From Planctomycetia bacterium (GTDB lineage Bacteria > Planctomycetota > Planctomycetia > Gemmatales > Gemmataceae), in assembly GCA_005799265.1 (NCBI GenBank), contig SYHD01000262.1:1-49993 (forward strand): a stretch of DNA of 49,993 nucleotides, given 5' to 3'. The position numbers and the translations under genes were made by a program. Below the pieces are notes generated by a model. It was not told the origin of the DNA, searched no databases, and saw nothing but the letters and a program-made list of their open reading frames with translations. Below are positions 17,010 to 23,684 of this stretch, piece after piece (the first letter of the stretch is position 1; each line of letters starts with the position of its first letter).

Positions 17010-17126
17010 CCGCGGCGAAACCGCGGATCATGTTCAAGGGGCTGTCGGCAAACCTTGACGATGGGGGATCGTGACAAAGCTCTGGCAAGCCGTGTCTACT
17101 CTCACGACCAACCTTCGACAGCCCCC
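17010..17126 (-). promoter_or_regulatory. Structured leader between mraZ and rsmH
   Basis: Two further inverted repeats precede the terminator-like hairpin: a perfect CCGCGG-CGAAA-CCGCGG hairpin (17010-17026) and a long-range pair AGGGGCTGTCG (about 17037-17047) with CGACAGCCCCCT (about 17115-17126). The decamer CGTGAGAGTA occurs twice in the minus-strand leader. Together they suggest a folded mRNA leader, function unknown. Confidence 0.5.
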
Positions 17127-17173
17127 TGTCGGTGTCAGCGAACTCTTACAATTTCATTTGGCCGCGGGCGGCA

Positions 17174-17611
17174 TTATTTGCTGCGAAATGCCTCTTCCGC
17201 GACCTTGTCGAATTTCGACTCATGTTCATTGAGGAACGCCTGCCAGCGCGTCGCGTCCCAGAGTTCCAGATGGTCGCGTACACCCAGCAAGATTACTTCG
17301 TGTTCCAATCCCGCAAACTTGACGAGCCGATCCGGGATGAGAATCCGACTCGAACGATCGAGATCAACCTCTTCCATCTGGGCGAAGAATAGCCGACGAA
17401 ATACACGTGCCTCGCTGTCGGTCGCCGGCGTCTCGTCTAGCTTGGCGGAAAGTCGCTCCAACTCGTCCTTGGTGTAAATCCACAGCGTCTGGTCGGGCCC
17501 CGGCGTCACGATTAGTTGAGCGACCTCGCCGAGCTGCTCGCGCGCCCGCTTGGGCAATGCCAGACGTTTCTTGTCGTCGAGCGTTCGTGGATGGGTTCCG
17601 GTTAGTAACAT
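17174..17611 (-). CDS. mraZ: Transcriptional regulator MraZ
   Basis: MraZ is a DNA-binding repressor of the division-cell-wall cluster. ATG 17611 gives 145 aa beginning MLLTGTHPRTLDDKKRLALPKR, the expected N-terminal SpoVT/AbrB-like half; the second half contains the repeat SSRILIPDRLVKFAGL. An upstream in-frame TTG (17632) would add seven residues and is less likely. Four TGGGN boxes at exact 10-base spacing lie upstream, matching the MraZ operator, so autoregulation is likely. Divergent from rpmB. Confidence 0.95.
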   Translation of the reverse strand: MLLTGTHPRTLDDKKRLALPKRAREQLGEVAQLIVTPGPDQTLWIYTKDELERLSAKLDETPATDSEARVFRRLFFAQMEEVDLDRSSRILIPDRLVKFAGLEHEVILLGVRDHLELWDATRWQAFLNEHESKFDKVAEEAFRSK

Positions 17612-17654
17612 GGGAATTCGCCTGCGCGTCAATCCCTGACAAACAACAGGCGAA

Positions 17655-17689
17655 TCCCATATTCACCCACTTGATCCCACTTGTCCCCA
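17655..17689 (-). promoter_or_regulatory. MraZ operator with four TGGGN boxes
   Basis: On the minus strand TGGGG, TGGGA, TGGGT and TGGGA occur as direct repeats separated by exactly five bases. MraZ is known to bind such repeats in the mra promoter. They lie immediately downstream of a -10 element, where bound MraZ would block transcription. Confidence 0.88.
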
Positions 17690-17691
17690 CA

Positions 17692-17719
17692 ATCATACCC
17701 GTTGACACATCCATTTCAA
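17692..17719 (-). promoter_or_regulatory. Predicted mraZ promoter
   Basis: On the minus strand TTGAAA (17719-17714) and TATGAT (17697-17692) are separated by 16 bases, a good sigma-70 match directly upstream of the MraZ boxes. Confidence 0.65.
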
Positions 17720-17807
17720 GAGTTTCTTCAAAAAAAACTAAAGATTCCTCGTCTTCGTTTTGCGCTCGCGCACAACTATTGGATGTGAAACTCCTTACGG
17801 CTTCGGC

Positions 17808-17835
17808 TTGTCGTTTCCCGGCCCATTCGTATATT
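17808..17835 (+). promoter_or_regulatory. Predicted rpmB-gatCAB promoter
   Basis: TTGTCG and TATATT with a 16-base spacer lie about 48 bases before rpmB. The -10 is good, the -35 moderate. Confidence 0.5.
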
Positions 17836-17882
17836 CTCCTTTCCAATGGATTCCGTCCTCGCATGCGAAATGAGTCGTCATC

Positions 17883-18143
17883 ATGACCATGAAATGTGCC
17901 CTCACCGGAGCCAAACCCAGCGGCGGCAATAAGTACGCTCGCCGTGGCAAGGCAAAATACCTCGGCGGCGTCGGCCGCAAAGTCACCGGCAAGACCAAAC
18001 GCCGCTTCAAGCCGAATTTGCAGCGCGTCAAGCTCGTCATCGACGGCGAAGTCCAGACCGTGCGCGTCACCGTAAAGGCGATCCGCACCGGACTGGTCAA
18101 ACGCCCGGTCAAACGCAAGCCGTTCCAGATGCCGACGCTCTAA
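17883..18143 (+). CDS. rpmB: Large ribosomal subunit protein bL28
   Basis: The 86 aa basic protein has the bL28 signature: MKCALTGAKPSGGNKYA at the N-terminus (C-x-x-TG-x-x-P) and TKRRFKPNLQRVKL in the middle, then a beta hairpin VRVTVKAIRTG. It is a structural protein of the 50S subunit. ATG 17883 or the ATG two codons later could be used. First gene of a rightward cluster with gatC, gatA and gatB, all concerned with translation. Confidence 0.93.
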   Translation: MTMKCALTGAKPSGGNKYARRGKAKYLGGVGRKVTGKTKRRFKPNLQRVKLVIDGEVQTVRVTVKAIRTGLVKRPVKRKPFQMPTL

Positions 18144-18179
18144 GGAGACTTCGGCCGCCTGCGGCTAACGGGTTTCATC

Positions 18180-18470
18180 ATGTCTCTCAGCGCCGACGAA
18201 GTGCGCCTGGTCGCCGACCTCGCGCGATTGGAACTTTCCGACGCCGACGTCGCGGATATGGCGACGCAACTCAGCGCCATCGTCGATTACATCAATCAAC
18301 TGCAGCGCGTGAACACCGACGGCGTCGAACCGCTTGCACACGCTCTTGATCTGCGCGACGTCTTCCGCGACGATGTGCTGGGCCAATCGCTAAGCGCGGA
18401 CGCAGCACTCGCCAATGCGCCGGCGCGCAAGGGCGATTTTTATCGCGTGCCGCCGGTGTTTGGCGAATAG
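18180..18470 (+). CDS. gatC: Asp/Glu-tRNA amidotransferase subunit C
   Basis: GatC is the small clamp subunit of the GatCAB complex that converts misacylated Glu-tRNAGln and/or Asp-tRNAAsn to the correct amide forms. The 96 aa length and motifs (VADLARLELSD near the start, INQLQRVNTDGVEP in the middle, C-terminal GDFYRVPPVFGE) match the family. It is followed by gatA after 59 bases that contain a weak inverted repeat, and by gatB, forming a standard operon. Confidence 0.94.
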   Translation: MSLSADEVRLVADLARLELSDADVADMATQLSAIVDYINQLQRVNTDGVEPLAHALDLRDVFRDDVLGQSLSADAALANAPARKGDFYRVPPVFGE

Positions 18471-18529
18471 CGGCATTTGTTTAGCGATCGCGTGACGCCT
18501 AGTGAGCGTTAAACGAGCCTCCCTGAAAA

Positions 18530-20020
18530 ATGACCGACCTCACCGCCACCGAGCTCCTGCAAAAACAAGCCGCCGGCGATCTCACCGCCGCGTCGATTAC
18601 GTCCGCATTCCTCAATCGCATCCGCCAATACGACCCAGCCCTCAGAGCGTTCCTGCACGTCGAGGAAGCCGCCGCGCTGCAACACGCCGAAGCCATCGAC
18701 GCCAAGCGCAAAGCCGGCCAGCCGCTCGGCAAACTCGCGGGGCTGCCGATCGCCGTCAAAGATGTCCTCTGCACCAAGGGCCGACGCACGACTGCCGGCA
18801 GCAAGATCCTGCAAAACTTCGTGCCGCCCTATGATGCGCATGTCATCACCCGCTTGAAAGACGCCGACGCCATCTTGATAGGCAAGACGAACATGGACGA
18901 ATTCGCAATGGGCTCGTCCACCGAGAATAGCGCCTACCAGGTCACGCACAACCCTTGGGCTCTCGATCGCACCCCCGGCGGCTCCAGCGGTGGCTCGGCG
19001 GCAGCGGTAGCGGCATCCCAGACCTCATTGGCTATCGGCACCGACACCGGCGGCTCCATCCGTCAACCCGCGGCCTTCTGCGGAATCGTCGGCATGAAGC
19101 CGAGTTATGGCCGCGTCTCGCGCTTCGGCCTCATCGCCTACGGCAGCTCTCTCGACCAGATCGGCCCACTTGCCCACGACCTGCGCGACGCCGCGCTGCT
19201 GCTCGAAGTCATCGCCGGCCACGATCCGCGCGACAGCACCTGCGTCAACATGCCGGTTCCCGAATACACGAAGATGCTGGACCAGCCGATCAAACCGCTG
19301 ACGATCGGCGTCCCGGTTGAATTTCTCCCCTCTCCCTCTGGGAGTGGGGCCGGGGGGGAGGGCGCAGGGCTTGACCCCGAAATCGAGACCGCGATCCGCG
19401 CCGCTTTGAACGTGTACGAATCGCTCGGCGCCACGATCAAGCCCATCTCGCTGCCGCACAGCCCGTACGCCATTGCCGTCTACTACCTCGTCGCGACCGC
19501 GGAAGCGTCCAGCAATCTCGCCCGCTACGACGGCGTCCACTTCGGCCAGCGTGCCGAAAAATTCGCCGGCCTGATCGATATGGTCAAGAAGTCGCGCGGC
19601 GCAGGCTTCGGCACCGAAGTCAAACGCCGCATCATGCTCGGCACCTACGCCCTGTCGAGCGGCTACATCGACGCGTACTATCTGAAGGCGTTGAAGGTGC
19701 GCCGCCTGATTCGCCAGGATTTCGATCGCGCCTTCGCCGAGTGCGACGTGGTGATCGGCCCGACGGCGCCGACGCCCGCGTTCAAGATCGGCGAGAAGAC
19801 CGCCGACCCGCTTGCGATGTATCTCTCCGACATCTACACGATCAGCGCGAATTTGGCCGGCATCCCCGGCATCAGCATCCCGTGCGGGTTCACCAAAGCA
19901 GGGCTGCCGATCGGCTTGCAGATTTTGGGAGCGCCCTTCACGGAGGAGAAGCTGCTGCGCGTTGCGCGCATGCACGAGCGGGAAACGGATTGGCACAAAC
20001 GGCGGCCACCCTTGGAATGA
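18530..20020 (+). CDS. gatA: Asp/Glu-tRNA amidotransferase subunit A
   Basis: GatA is the amidase-signature subunit that releases ammonia from glutamine. The 496 aa protein has the full Ser-cisSer-Lys triad: K77 (GLPIAVKD), S152 (GGSSGGS) and S176 (DTGGSIRQPA), with the expected spacings of 75 and 24. Residues about 266-279 (PSPSGSGAGGEG) are not part of the family; they are encoded by a GC-rich repeat inserted in frame between strand VPVEFL and the helix LDPEIE. The loop is on the surface, so activity should be kept. Four bases separate its stop from gatB. Confidence 0.96.
   Translation: MTDLTATELLQKQAAGDLTAASITSAFLNRIRQYDPALRAFLHVEEAAALQHAEAIDAKRKAGQPLGKLAGLPIAVKDVLCTKGRRTTAGSKILQNFVPPYDAHVITRLKDADAILIGKTNMDEFAMGSSTENSAYQVTHNPWALDRTPGGSSGGSAAAVAASQTSLAIGTDTGGSIRQPAAFCGIVGMKPSYGRVSRFGLIAYGSSLDQIGPLAHDLRDAALLLEVIAGHDPRDSTCVNMPVPEYTKMLDQPIKPLTIGVPVEFLPSPSGSGAGGEGAGLDPEIETAIRAALNVYESLGATIKPISLPHSPYAIAVYYLVATAEASSNLARYDGVHFGQRAEKFAGLIDMVKKSRGAGFGTEVKRRIMLGTYALSSGYIDAYYLKALKVRRLIRQDFDRAFAECDVVIGPTAPTPAFKIGEKTADPLAMYLSDIYTISANLAGIPGISIPCGFTKAGLPIGLQILGAPFTEEKLLRVARMHERETDWHKRRPPLE
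19325..19364 (+). repeat. In-frame GC-rich palindromic repeat inside gatA
   Basis: CCCCTCTCCCTCTGGGAGTGGGGCC is an imperfect palindrome of a type widespread between planctomycete genes. A homologous copy lies in the DUF1553 gene at 44104-44139. Here it is translated as a Gly/Ser/Pro-rich loop without disturbing the frame. Confidence 0.85.
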
Positions 20021-20024
20021 GTTC

Positions 20025-21644
20025 ATGACAACCTACCGCACCATCATCGGCCTGGAAGTACACGTCCAGCTTCTCACGAAGACGAAGCTCTTCTGCGGTT
20101 GCTCCACGACGTTTGGCCTGCCGCCGAACTCCGCGACGTGTCCCGTCTGCTGCGGCTTGCCGGGGACGTTGCCCGTTATGAGCCGGCGGGCGTTTCAACT
20201 TGCGCTCCAGGCGGCAGTGGCGCTCAATTGCTCGATCGCGTCATTCACGAAGTGGGATCGCAAGAACTATTACTATCCTGATCTGCCCAAGAATTATCAG
20301 ATTAGCCAATATGATCTGCCGTTCAGCTCCGAAGGCTCGCTTGAAATCGAAACATCGGCCGGCACACGCAGGATCGGTATCATCCGCGCCCATCTCGAAG
20401 AAGACGCCGGCAAAATGCTGCACGATGAGTACGCCGCCGCGAGTGATTCGCTAGTTGATCTGAACCGCACCGGTACGCCGCTCCTGGAGATCGTCTCGAA
20501 GCCCGAAATCGAAACGCCCGAAGAAGCAAAGGCGTACATCGAGGAGTTGCGACTGCTCCTGCGCGAACTCGGCGTCTCCGATTGTGAGATGCAGGAAGGC
20601 AGCCTTCGCTGCGATGCGAACATCAATCTGCACGTGCCGCTCCGTGGCATACGATTCCAATCGTGTGACGAACCCGGCGCGATCACACGATTGGAATCGT
20701 ATGCCACGAATGCGGCCTTCATCGCCACGCCGATCATCGAGGTGAAAAATCTCAACACCATCCGCGGCGTCGAGCGTGCCCTGAAGTACGAAGCCGAGCG
20801 GCAAGCGAAGGAGCTGCAAGACAATCTTGACGCCGGCGTTTGGCACATCGATGGGTCCAGGACCAGCGTTTTTCGCGACTACCAAGTATCACCAATTACC
20901 CGGCGCAAGTCTGATGGCACACTCGGACCGGTCAGCAAGGCGACCGCGGGTTGGGACGAACGCACCGGCCGCACGGAGATCCAACGCCGCAAGGAGGAGG
21001 CGTCCGACTATCGCTACTTGCCGGAGCCGGACCTGCTGCCCGTTACTGTTGACGAGGCAACCTTGCAACGCGTCCGCGCCCAACTGGGCGAATTGCCCGC
21101 AGCCCAGAGAGTGCGGCTGCAAGCACAATATGCGCTGACCGCGAACGACGCCGGCGTGCTCTCGCGCCAGGGCCGGGCGTTTGTCGCGTACTTCGAGGCG
21201 GTCGTCAAGCCGTGCGGCGATGCCAAGGAAGCGTGCAACTGGACGCTCAACGATCTGCTCTCGACCCTCAACGAACGCAAGCTCGATATCAGCGCCTGCC
21301 CATTGCCGCCCGAGAACCTCGGCGAGCTTATCCGCGAAATCAAGGCGACCGGGTTGAATAAGCAGCGTGCCCGCGAAGTCTATGGCAGGATGCTTGACGG
21401 CCTGACCGCGAAAGAGGCCATCGACAAGCTCGGCTTCAAGGTAGTCGCGGACGAGGGGCAGCTGCTTGACCTCGTGCGCCGAGCGATCGCTGCCAACCCG
21501 AAGGCGGTCGCCGATTTCAAGAAGGGAAAAGTGAAAGCTGCCGACGCGATCAAGGGCTTCGTTATGCGCGAGACCAAAGGCATGGCGAAGACAGAGGTGG
21601 TCCAGGAACTGCTGATGCGCGAGTTGCAAAACACGCCAGGCTAA
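20025..21644 (+). CDS. gatB: Asp/Glu-tRNA amidotransferase subunit B
   Basis: GatB binds the misacylated tRNA and carries out the kinase/transamidase step. ATG 20025 gives 539 aa: catalytic domain starting YRTIIGLEVHVQL with the zinc-binding C-x-C...C-x-x-C cysteines (FCGCSTTFG ... CPVCCGLPG), DRKNYYYPDLPKNYQISQYDLP, EGSLRCDANI, KNLNTIRGVERALKYE, then the YqeY-like C-terminal tail domain. Residues 207-228 are foreign: they are encoded by a perfect 66-bp palindrome between DANINLHVPL and NAAFIATPIIEVKNLN. Removing them restores the normal loop length of the family. No frameshift or stop is present, so the gene appears intact. Confidence 0.96.
   Translation: MTTYRTIIGLEVHVQLLTKTKLFCGCSTTFGLPPNSATCPVCCGLPGTLPVMSRRAFQLALQAAVALNCSIASFTKWDRKNYYYPDLPKNYQISQYDLPFSSEGSLEIETSAGTRRIGIIRAHLEEDAGKMLHDEYAAASDSLVDLNRTGTPLLEIVSKPEIETPEEAKAYIEELRLLLRELGVSDCEMQEGSLRCDANINLHVPLRGIRFQSCDEPGAITRLESYATNAAFIATPIIEVKNLNTIRGVERALKYEAERQAKELQDNLDAGVWHIDGSRTSVFRDYQVSPITRRKSDGTLGPVSKATAGWDERTGRTEIQRRKEEASDYRYLPEPDLLPVTVDEATLQRVRAQLGELPAAQRVRLQAQYALTANDAGVLSRQGRAFVAYFEAVVKPCGDAKEACNWTLNDLLSTLNERKLDISACPLPPENLGELIREIKATGLNKQRAREVYGRMLDGLTAKEAIDKLGFKVVADEGQLLDLVRRAIAANPKAVADFKKGKVKAADAIKGFVMRETKGMAKTEVVQELLMRELQNTPG
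20643..20708 (+). repeat. Perfect 26-bp inverted repeat inserted in gatB
   Basis: The left arm (20643-20668, CGTGGCATACGATTCC...) and right arm (20683-20708) are perfectly complementary over 26 bases around a 14-base loop. The 66-bp unit is exactly 22 codons and begins and ends on codon boundaries. A related, diverged copy lies just after gatB at 21650-21711. Confidence 0.97.
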
Positions 21645-21649
21645 TATTC

Positions 21650-21711
21650 CGTGGCATACGATTCCAGTCGTGTGATTTGAGGAAATCACACCTTTGGAAT
21701 CGTAGACCGCG
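21650..21711. repeat. Second, imperfect copy of the gatB palindrome
   Basis: CGTGGCATACGATTCCAGTC... (21650-21678) pairs with 21683-21711 around the loop GAGG, with about six mismatches. Its left arm differs from the gatB copy at a single base over the shared 26. It lies five bases after the gatB stop and could also act as a 3' hairpin. Confidence 0.9.
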
Positions 21712-21874
21712 ACGAAAACACCATAAGCACAAGTTATTGATTCGACTTTTGCTATCAGCGGAACCAAAATTCACTCCCCCGGTTCAATCCTTATGATGGG
21801 GTTACGTTCCATAAGATTTCTTGCCGTAAGTTCGGTAAGGCGGATTCCATCCTAAAGAGGAGGTAGGTAGTACG
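21712..21874. other. Spacer before the putative selenoprotein gene
   Basis: AT-richer than its surroundings. It should contain the promoter of the next gene but no strong -35/-10 pair stands out. A GAGGAGGT ribosome-binding site lies at its 3' end. Confidence 0.4.
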
Positions 21875-22438
21875 ATGAGACATCGCATTGCGATGAGCCT
21901 CGTCGCCACGGCCGTGCTGGCTATCGCTGTCGGCACCGCAGGTGACGCGCTCAAGTCAGGCCCGCAAACGGGCAAATCGCTTCCCGGTCCTTTCCATCCC
22001 CTGAACGTCACGGGGGGACAGGCTGGCAAGAAGCATTGCCTCGTCTGACAGAACGGTGGCAACCCTGTCGCGATGATCTTCGCACGCGAAGTCAGCGATG
22101 GCTTGACCAGTCTGGTCAAGAAGATTGACGCCGAGACCGCCAAGAACAAATCCGCCAAGATGGGCAGCTTCGTCGTATTCCTGACTGACGACGAGAAGCT
22201 CGAAGGCAGCTTGAAGACCCTGGCCGACAAGGAAGGGCTCAAGTCCTGCGTGCTCTCCATCGACAACACAGCCGGTCCCAAGGGCTACGAGGTCGCCAAG
22301 GACGCGGACATCACCGTCGTGCTTTACAACAAGCGCAAGGTGGAAGCCAACTTCGCTTTCAAGAAGGGCGAGTTGAACTCCGCGGCGATCGAGAAGATCG
22401 TTGCCGCCGTGCCGAAGATCCTGCCGGCGCCGAAGTAA
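21875..22438 (+). CDS. Putative exported thioredoxin-like selenoprotein (TGA58 = Sec)
   Basis: Read from ATG 21875 (GAGGAGGT upstream) the frame stays open to the TAA at 22436-22438 except for one TGA at 22046-22048. With selenocysteine there, the product is 187 aa: signal peptide (MRHRIAMSLVATAVLAIAVGTAG), then FHPLNVTGGQAGKKHCLV-U-QNGGNPVAMIFAR. C55-x-x-U58 has the form of a CxxC redox motif, and the remainder has a thioredoxin-like alternation of strands and helices (GSFVVFLTD, ADITVVLY, ANFAFKKGEL). Codon use after the TGA is as clean as before it. A stem-loop with a bulged U follows at the right distance. The alternative is a nonsense-mutated gene for a CxxC protein. Confidence 0.75.
22071..22097 (+). 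promoter_or_regulatory. Candidate bacterial SECIS element
   Basis: Downstream of the TGA, CG/CG, U/A and GA/UC pairs, a single bulged U (22077), then CUUCG/CGAAG close a CACG loop (22083-22086). The loop begins 34 bases after the TGA, within the 16-37 range usually cited for bacterial SECIS elements; a bulged U is a feature of the E. coli fdhF element. The loop lacks the usual early G, so this is tentative. A smaller hairpin also starts at the TGA itself (GACAG/CTGTC). Confidence 0.45.
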
Positions 22439-22468
22439 GCGCAGCCGACTAACGGAATTTTCGACAAG

Positions 22469-22507
22469 CCGCCGCGGTGAGAAGCTCATCGCGGCGGTAT
22501 TTTTTTT
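22469..22507 (+). terminator. Intrinsic terminator after the selenoprotein gene
   Basis: CCGCCGCGGTGAG-AAG-CTCATCGCGGCGG is a 13-bp stem with a G-T wobble, followed by TATTTTTTTT. A strong rho-independent terminator about 30 bases after the stop, which argues that the gene before it is a real transcription unit. Confidence 0.92.
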
Positions 22508-22510
22508 ATT

Positions 22511-22563
22511 GTCCGGCCACTCCGTGACCGGCAATCGAATGTCCGGTCGCGGAGTGACCGGAT
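22511..22563. repeat. Intergenic palindrome, CCGGTCACTCCGTGACCGG type
   Basis: Arms 22511-22531 and 22543-22563 are complementary with three mismatches in 21; each arm is itself nearly palindromic (CCGGCCACTCCGTGACCGG). It is distinct from the gatB palindrome. Confidence 0.8.
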
Positions 22564-22596
22564 CACATTGAGCCGCGAGCGGCATGAGAGAATACA

Positions 22597-23520
22597 ATGG
22601 CCGCCATGGATGCCGAGCAGCTTCCTTATCTGGAAACCTTCGTGAAAGCCGCGGAGTTGAGCAACTTCACAGCCGCCGCACGCACATTGGGCCTGACGCA
22701 AGCCGCGGTCAGCCAGCGCATCCAGGCACTCGAGCAGGCGCTAAAGGAATCCCTCTTTCAACGCCAAGGCGGCCATGTGCTCCTGACCGAGGCCGGCCGT
22801 TGCCTTTATACCTTTGCCCTGCGCATCCTGGCGTTGCATCGTGAAGCCATCCATGAGATCACCGGCCGCGCGGCGCCATTGACGGGCGAGTTGATCCTGG
22901 CCGCCAGTTCCGTCCCCGGCGAGTATTTACTGCCCGAACTGCTTGCCAGGTTTCAAGAACGCCATCCTCACCTACAAGTTCGCGCCACCGTCACCGATAG
23001 CCAAAAAGTTCTCGAACAAGTTGAACATGGCCAGGTCCACCTCGGCCTGGTCGGCAATCGCAGCGACAGCCCGCACCTGGAGTTTCGCCCGTTCGCCAAG
23101 GACGAACTCGCCCTCCTCGTGTCCGTCAAGCACCCGTGGGCCGGCCGTAAACGCATCACCCTGGCCCAACTCGCCACGCAGCCGCTCATCGTGCGCGAAG
23201 TCGGTTCTGGCTCGCGTTCGTGCCTCGAACAGGCGCTGGCGCACGAGGGCAAATCGCTGCACGATCTGCGCGTCATGCTGGAACTCGGCAGCAACGAAGC
23301 GATCAAAGAGGCGCTGCAGCGCGGCCTTGGCGCCGCCGTGCTGTCGACGCGCGCCGTCGCAAAGGAAATCCAGTCCGGTAAGCTCCACGTCGTGCAAATC
23401 GCGGGACTGACGCTAACGCGCGAGATGTCCATCTCCTGGGATCGCCGCCGTGTCCTGCCGATCCCGGCGCAGCTCTTTCTCGAAGTGCTCGAACCGGCGC
23501 TCGCTGAGTCTCGATCCTAA
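22597..23520 (+). CDS. LysR-family transcriptional regulator
   Basis: The 307 aa protein has the LysR winged helix-turn-helix at residues 1-65 (AELSNFTAAARTLGLTQAAVSQRIQALE, LLTEAGR) and a two-lobed substrate-binding domain from about 90 (GELILAASSVPGEYLLPELLARFQERHPHLQV, GLVGNRS, REVGSGSRSCLEQAL). The effector is not readable. The SSVPGEYLLP start of the effector domain resembles CysB/CbbR-like regulators, including some linked to selenium metabolism, which is notable beside a putative selenoprotein gene, but this is only suggestive. ATG 22597 or 22606 may be used. Confidence 0.92.
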   Translation: MAAMDAEQLPYLETFVKAAELSNFTAAARTLGLTQAAVSQRIQALEQALKESLFQRQGGHVLLTEAGRCLYTFALRILALHREAIHEITGRAAPLTGELILAASSVPGEYLLPELLARFQERHPHLQVRATVTDSQKVLEQVEHGQVHLGLVGNRSDSPHLEFRPFAKDELALLVSVKHPWAGRKRITLAQLATQPLIVREVGSGSRSCLEQALAHEGKSLHDLRVMLELGSNEAIKEALQRGLGAAVLSTRAVAKEIQSGKLHVVQIAGLTLTREMSISWDRRRVLPIPAQLFLEVLEPALAESRS

Positions 23521-23603
23521 TAAGCACGTCTTGTTGGTCATCAAACACCTATCAGGAAGTTCGGGCTATGCGCTATTCAATAGCGCCGCTAATTTGACGC
23601 GGT

Positions 23604-23673
23604 AAGGCAAGCGGCCTCGCTTGCCTCCTTGTTCGACTTGCCCCCACGCAAGGCAAGCGAGGCCGCTTGCCCT
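23604..23673. repeat. Palindrome overlapping the start of the desaturase frame
   Basis: AAGGCAAGCGGCCTCGCTTGCCT (23604-23626) pairs with its reverse complement at 23650-23673 with one mismatch around a 23-base loop. Each arm is also internally palindromic. The 3' end overlaps the extended open frame of the next gene. Confidence 0.9.
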
Positions 23674-23684
23674 ACGAGGCTGTC

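Noticed and set aside
16954..17173. The mraZ-rsmH spacer as a known small RNA such as SRP or 6S RNA
   Set aside because: The conserved loops of those RNAs are absent; only local hairpins are visible.
20643..20708. The gatB palindrome as an attC or terminator
   Set aside because: It lacks attC boxes and a T tract and lies inside a coding frame; a palindromic mobile repeat explains it better.
21875..22048. The selenoprotein gene as two separate genes
   Set aside because: The part after the TGA has no start with a ribosome-binding site, while the first part ends abruptly in a redox motif; one frame spans both.
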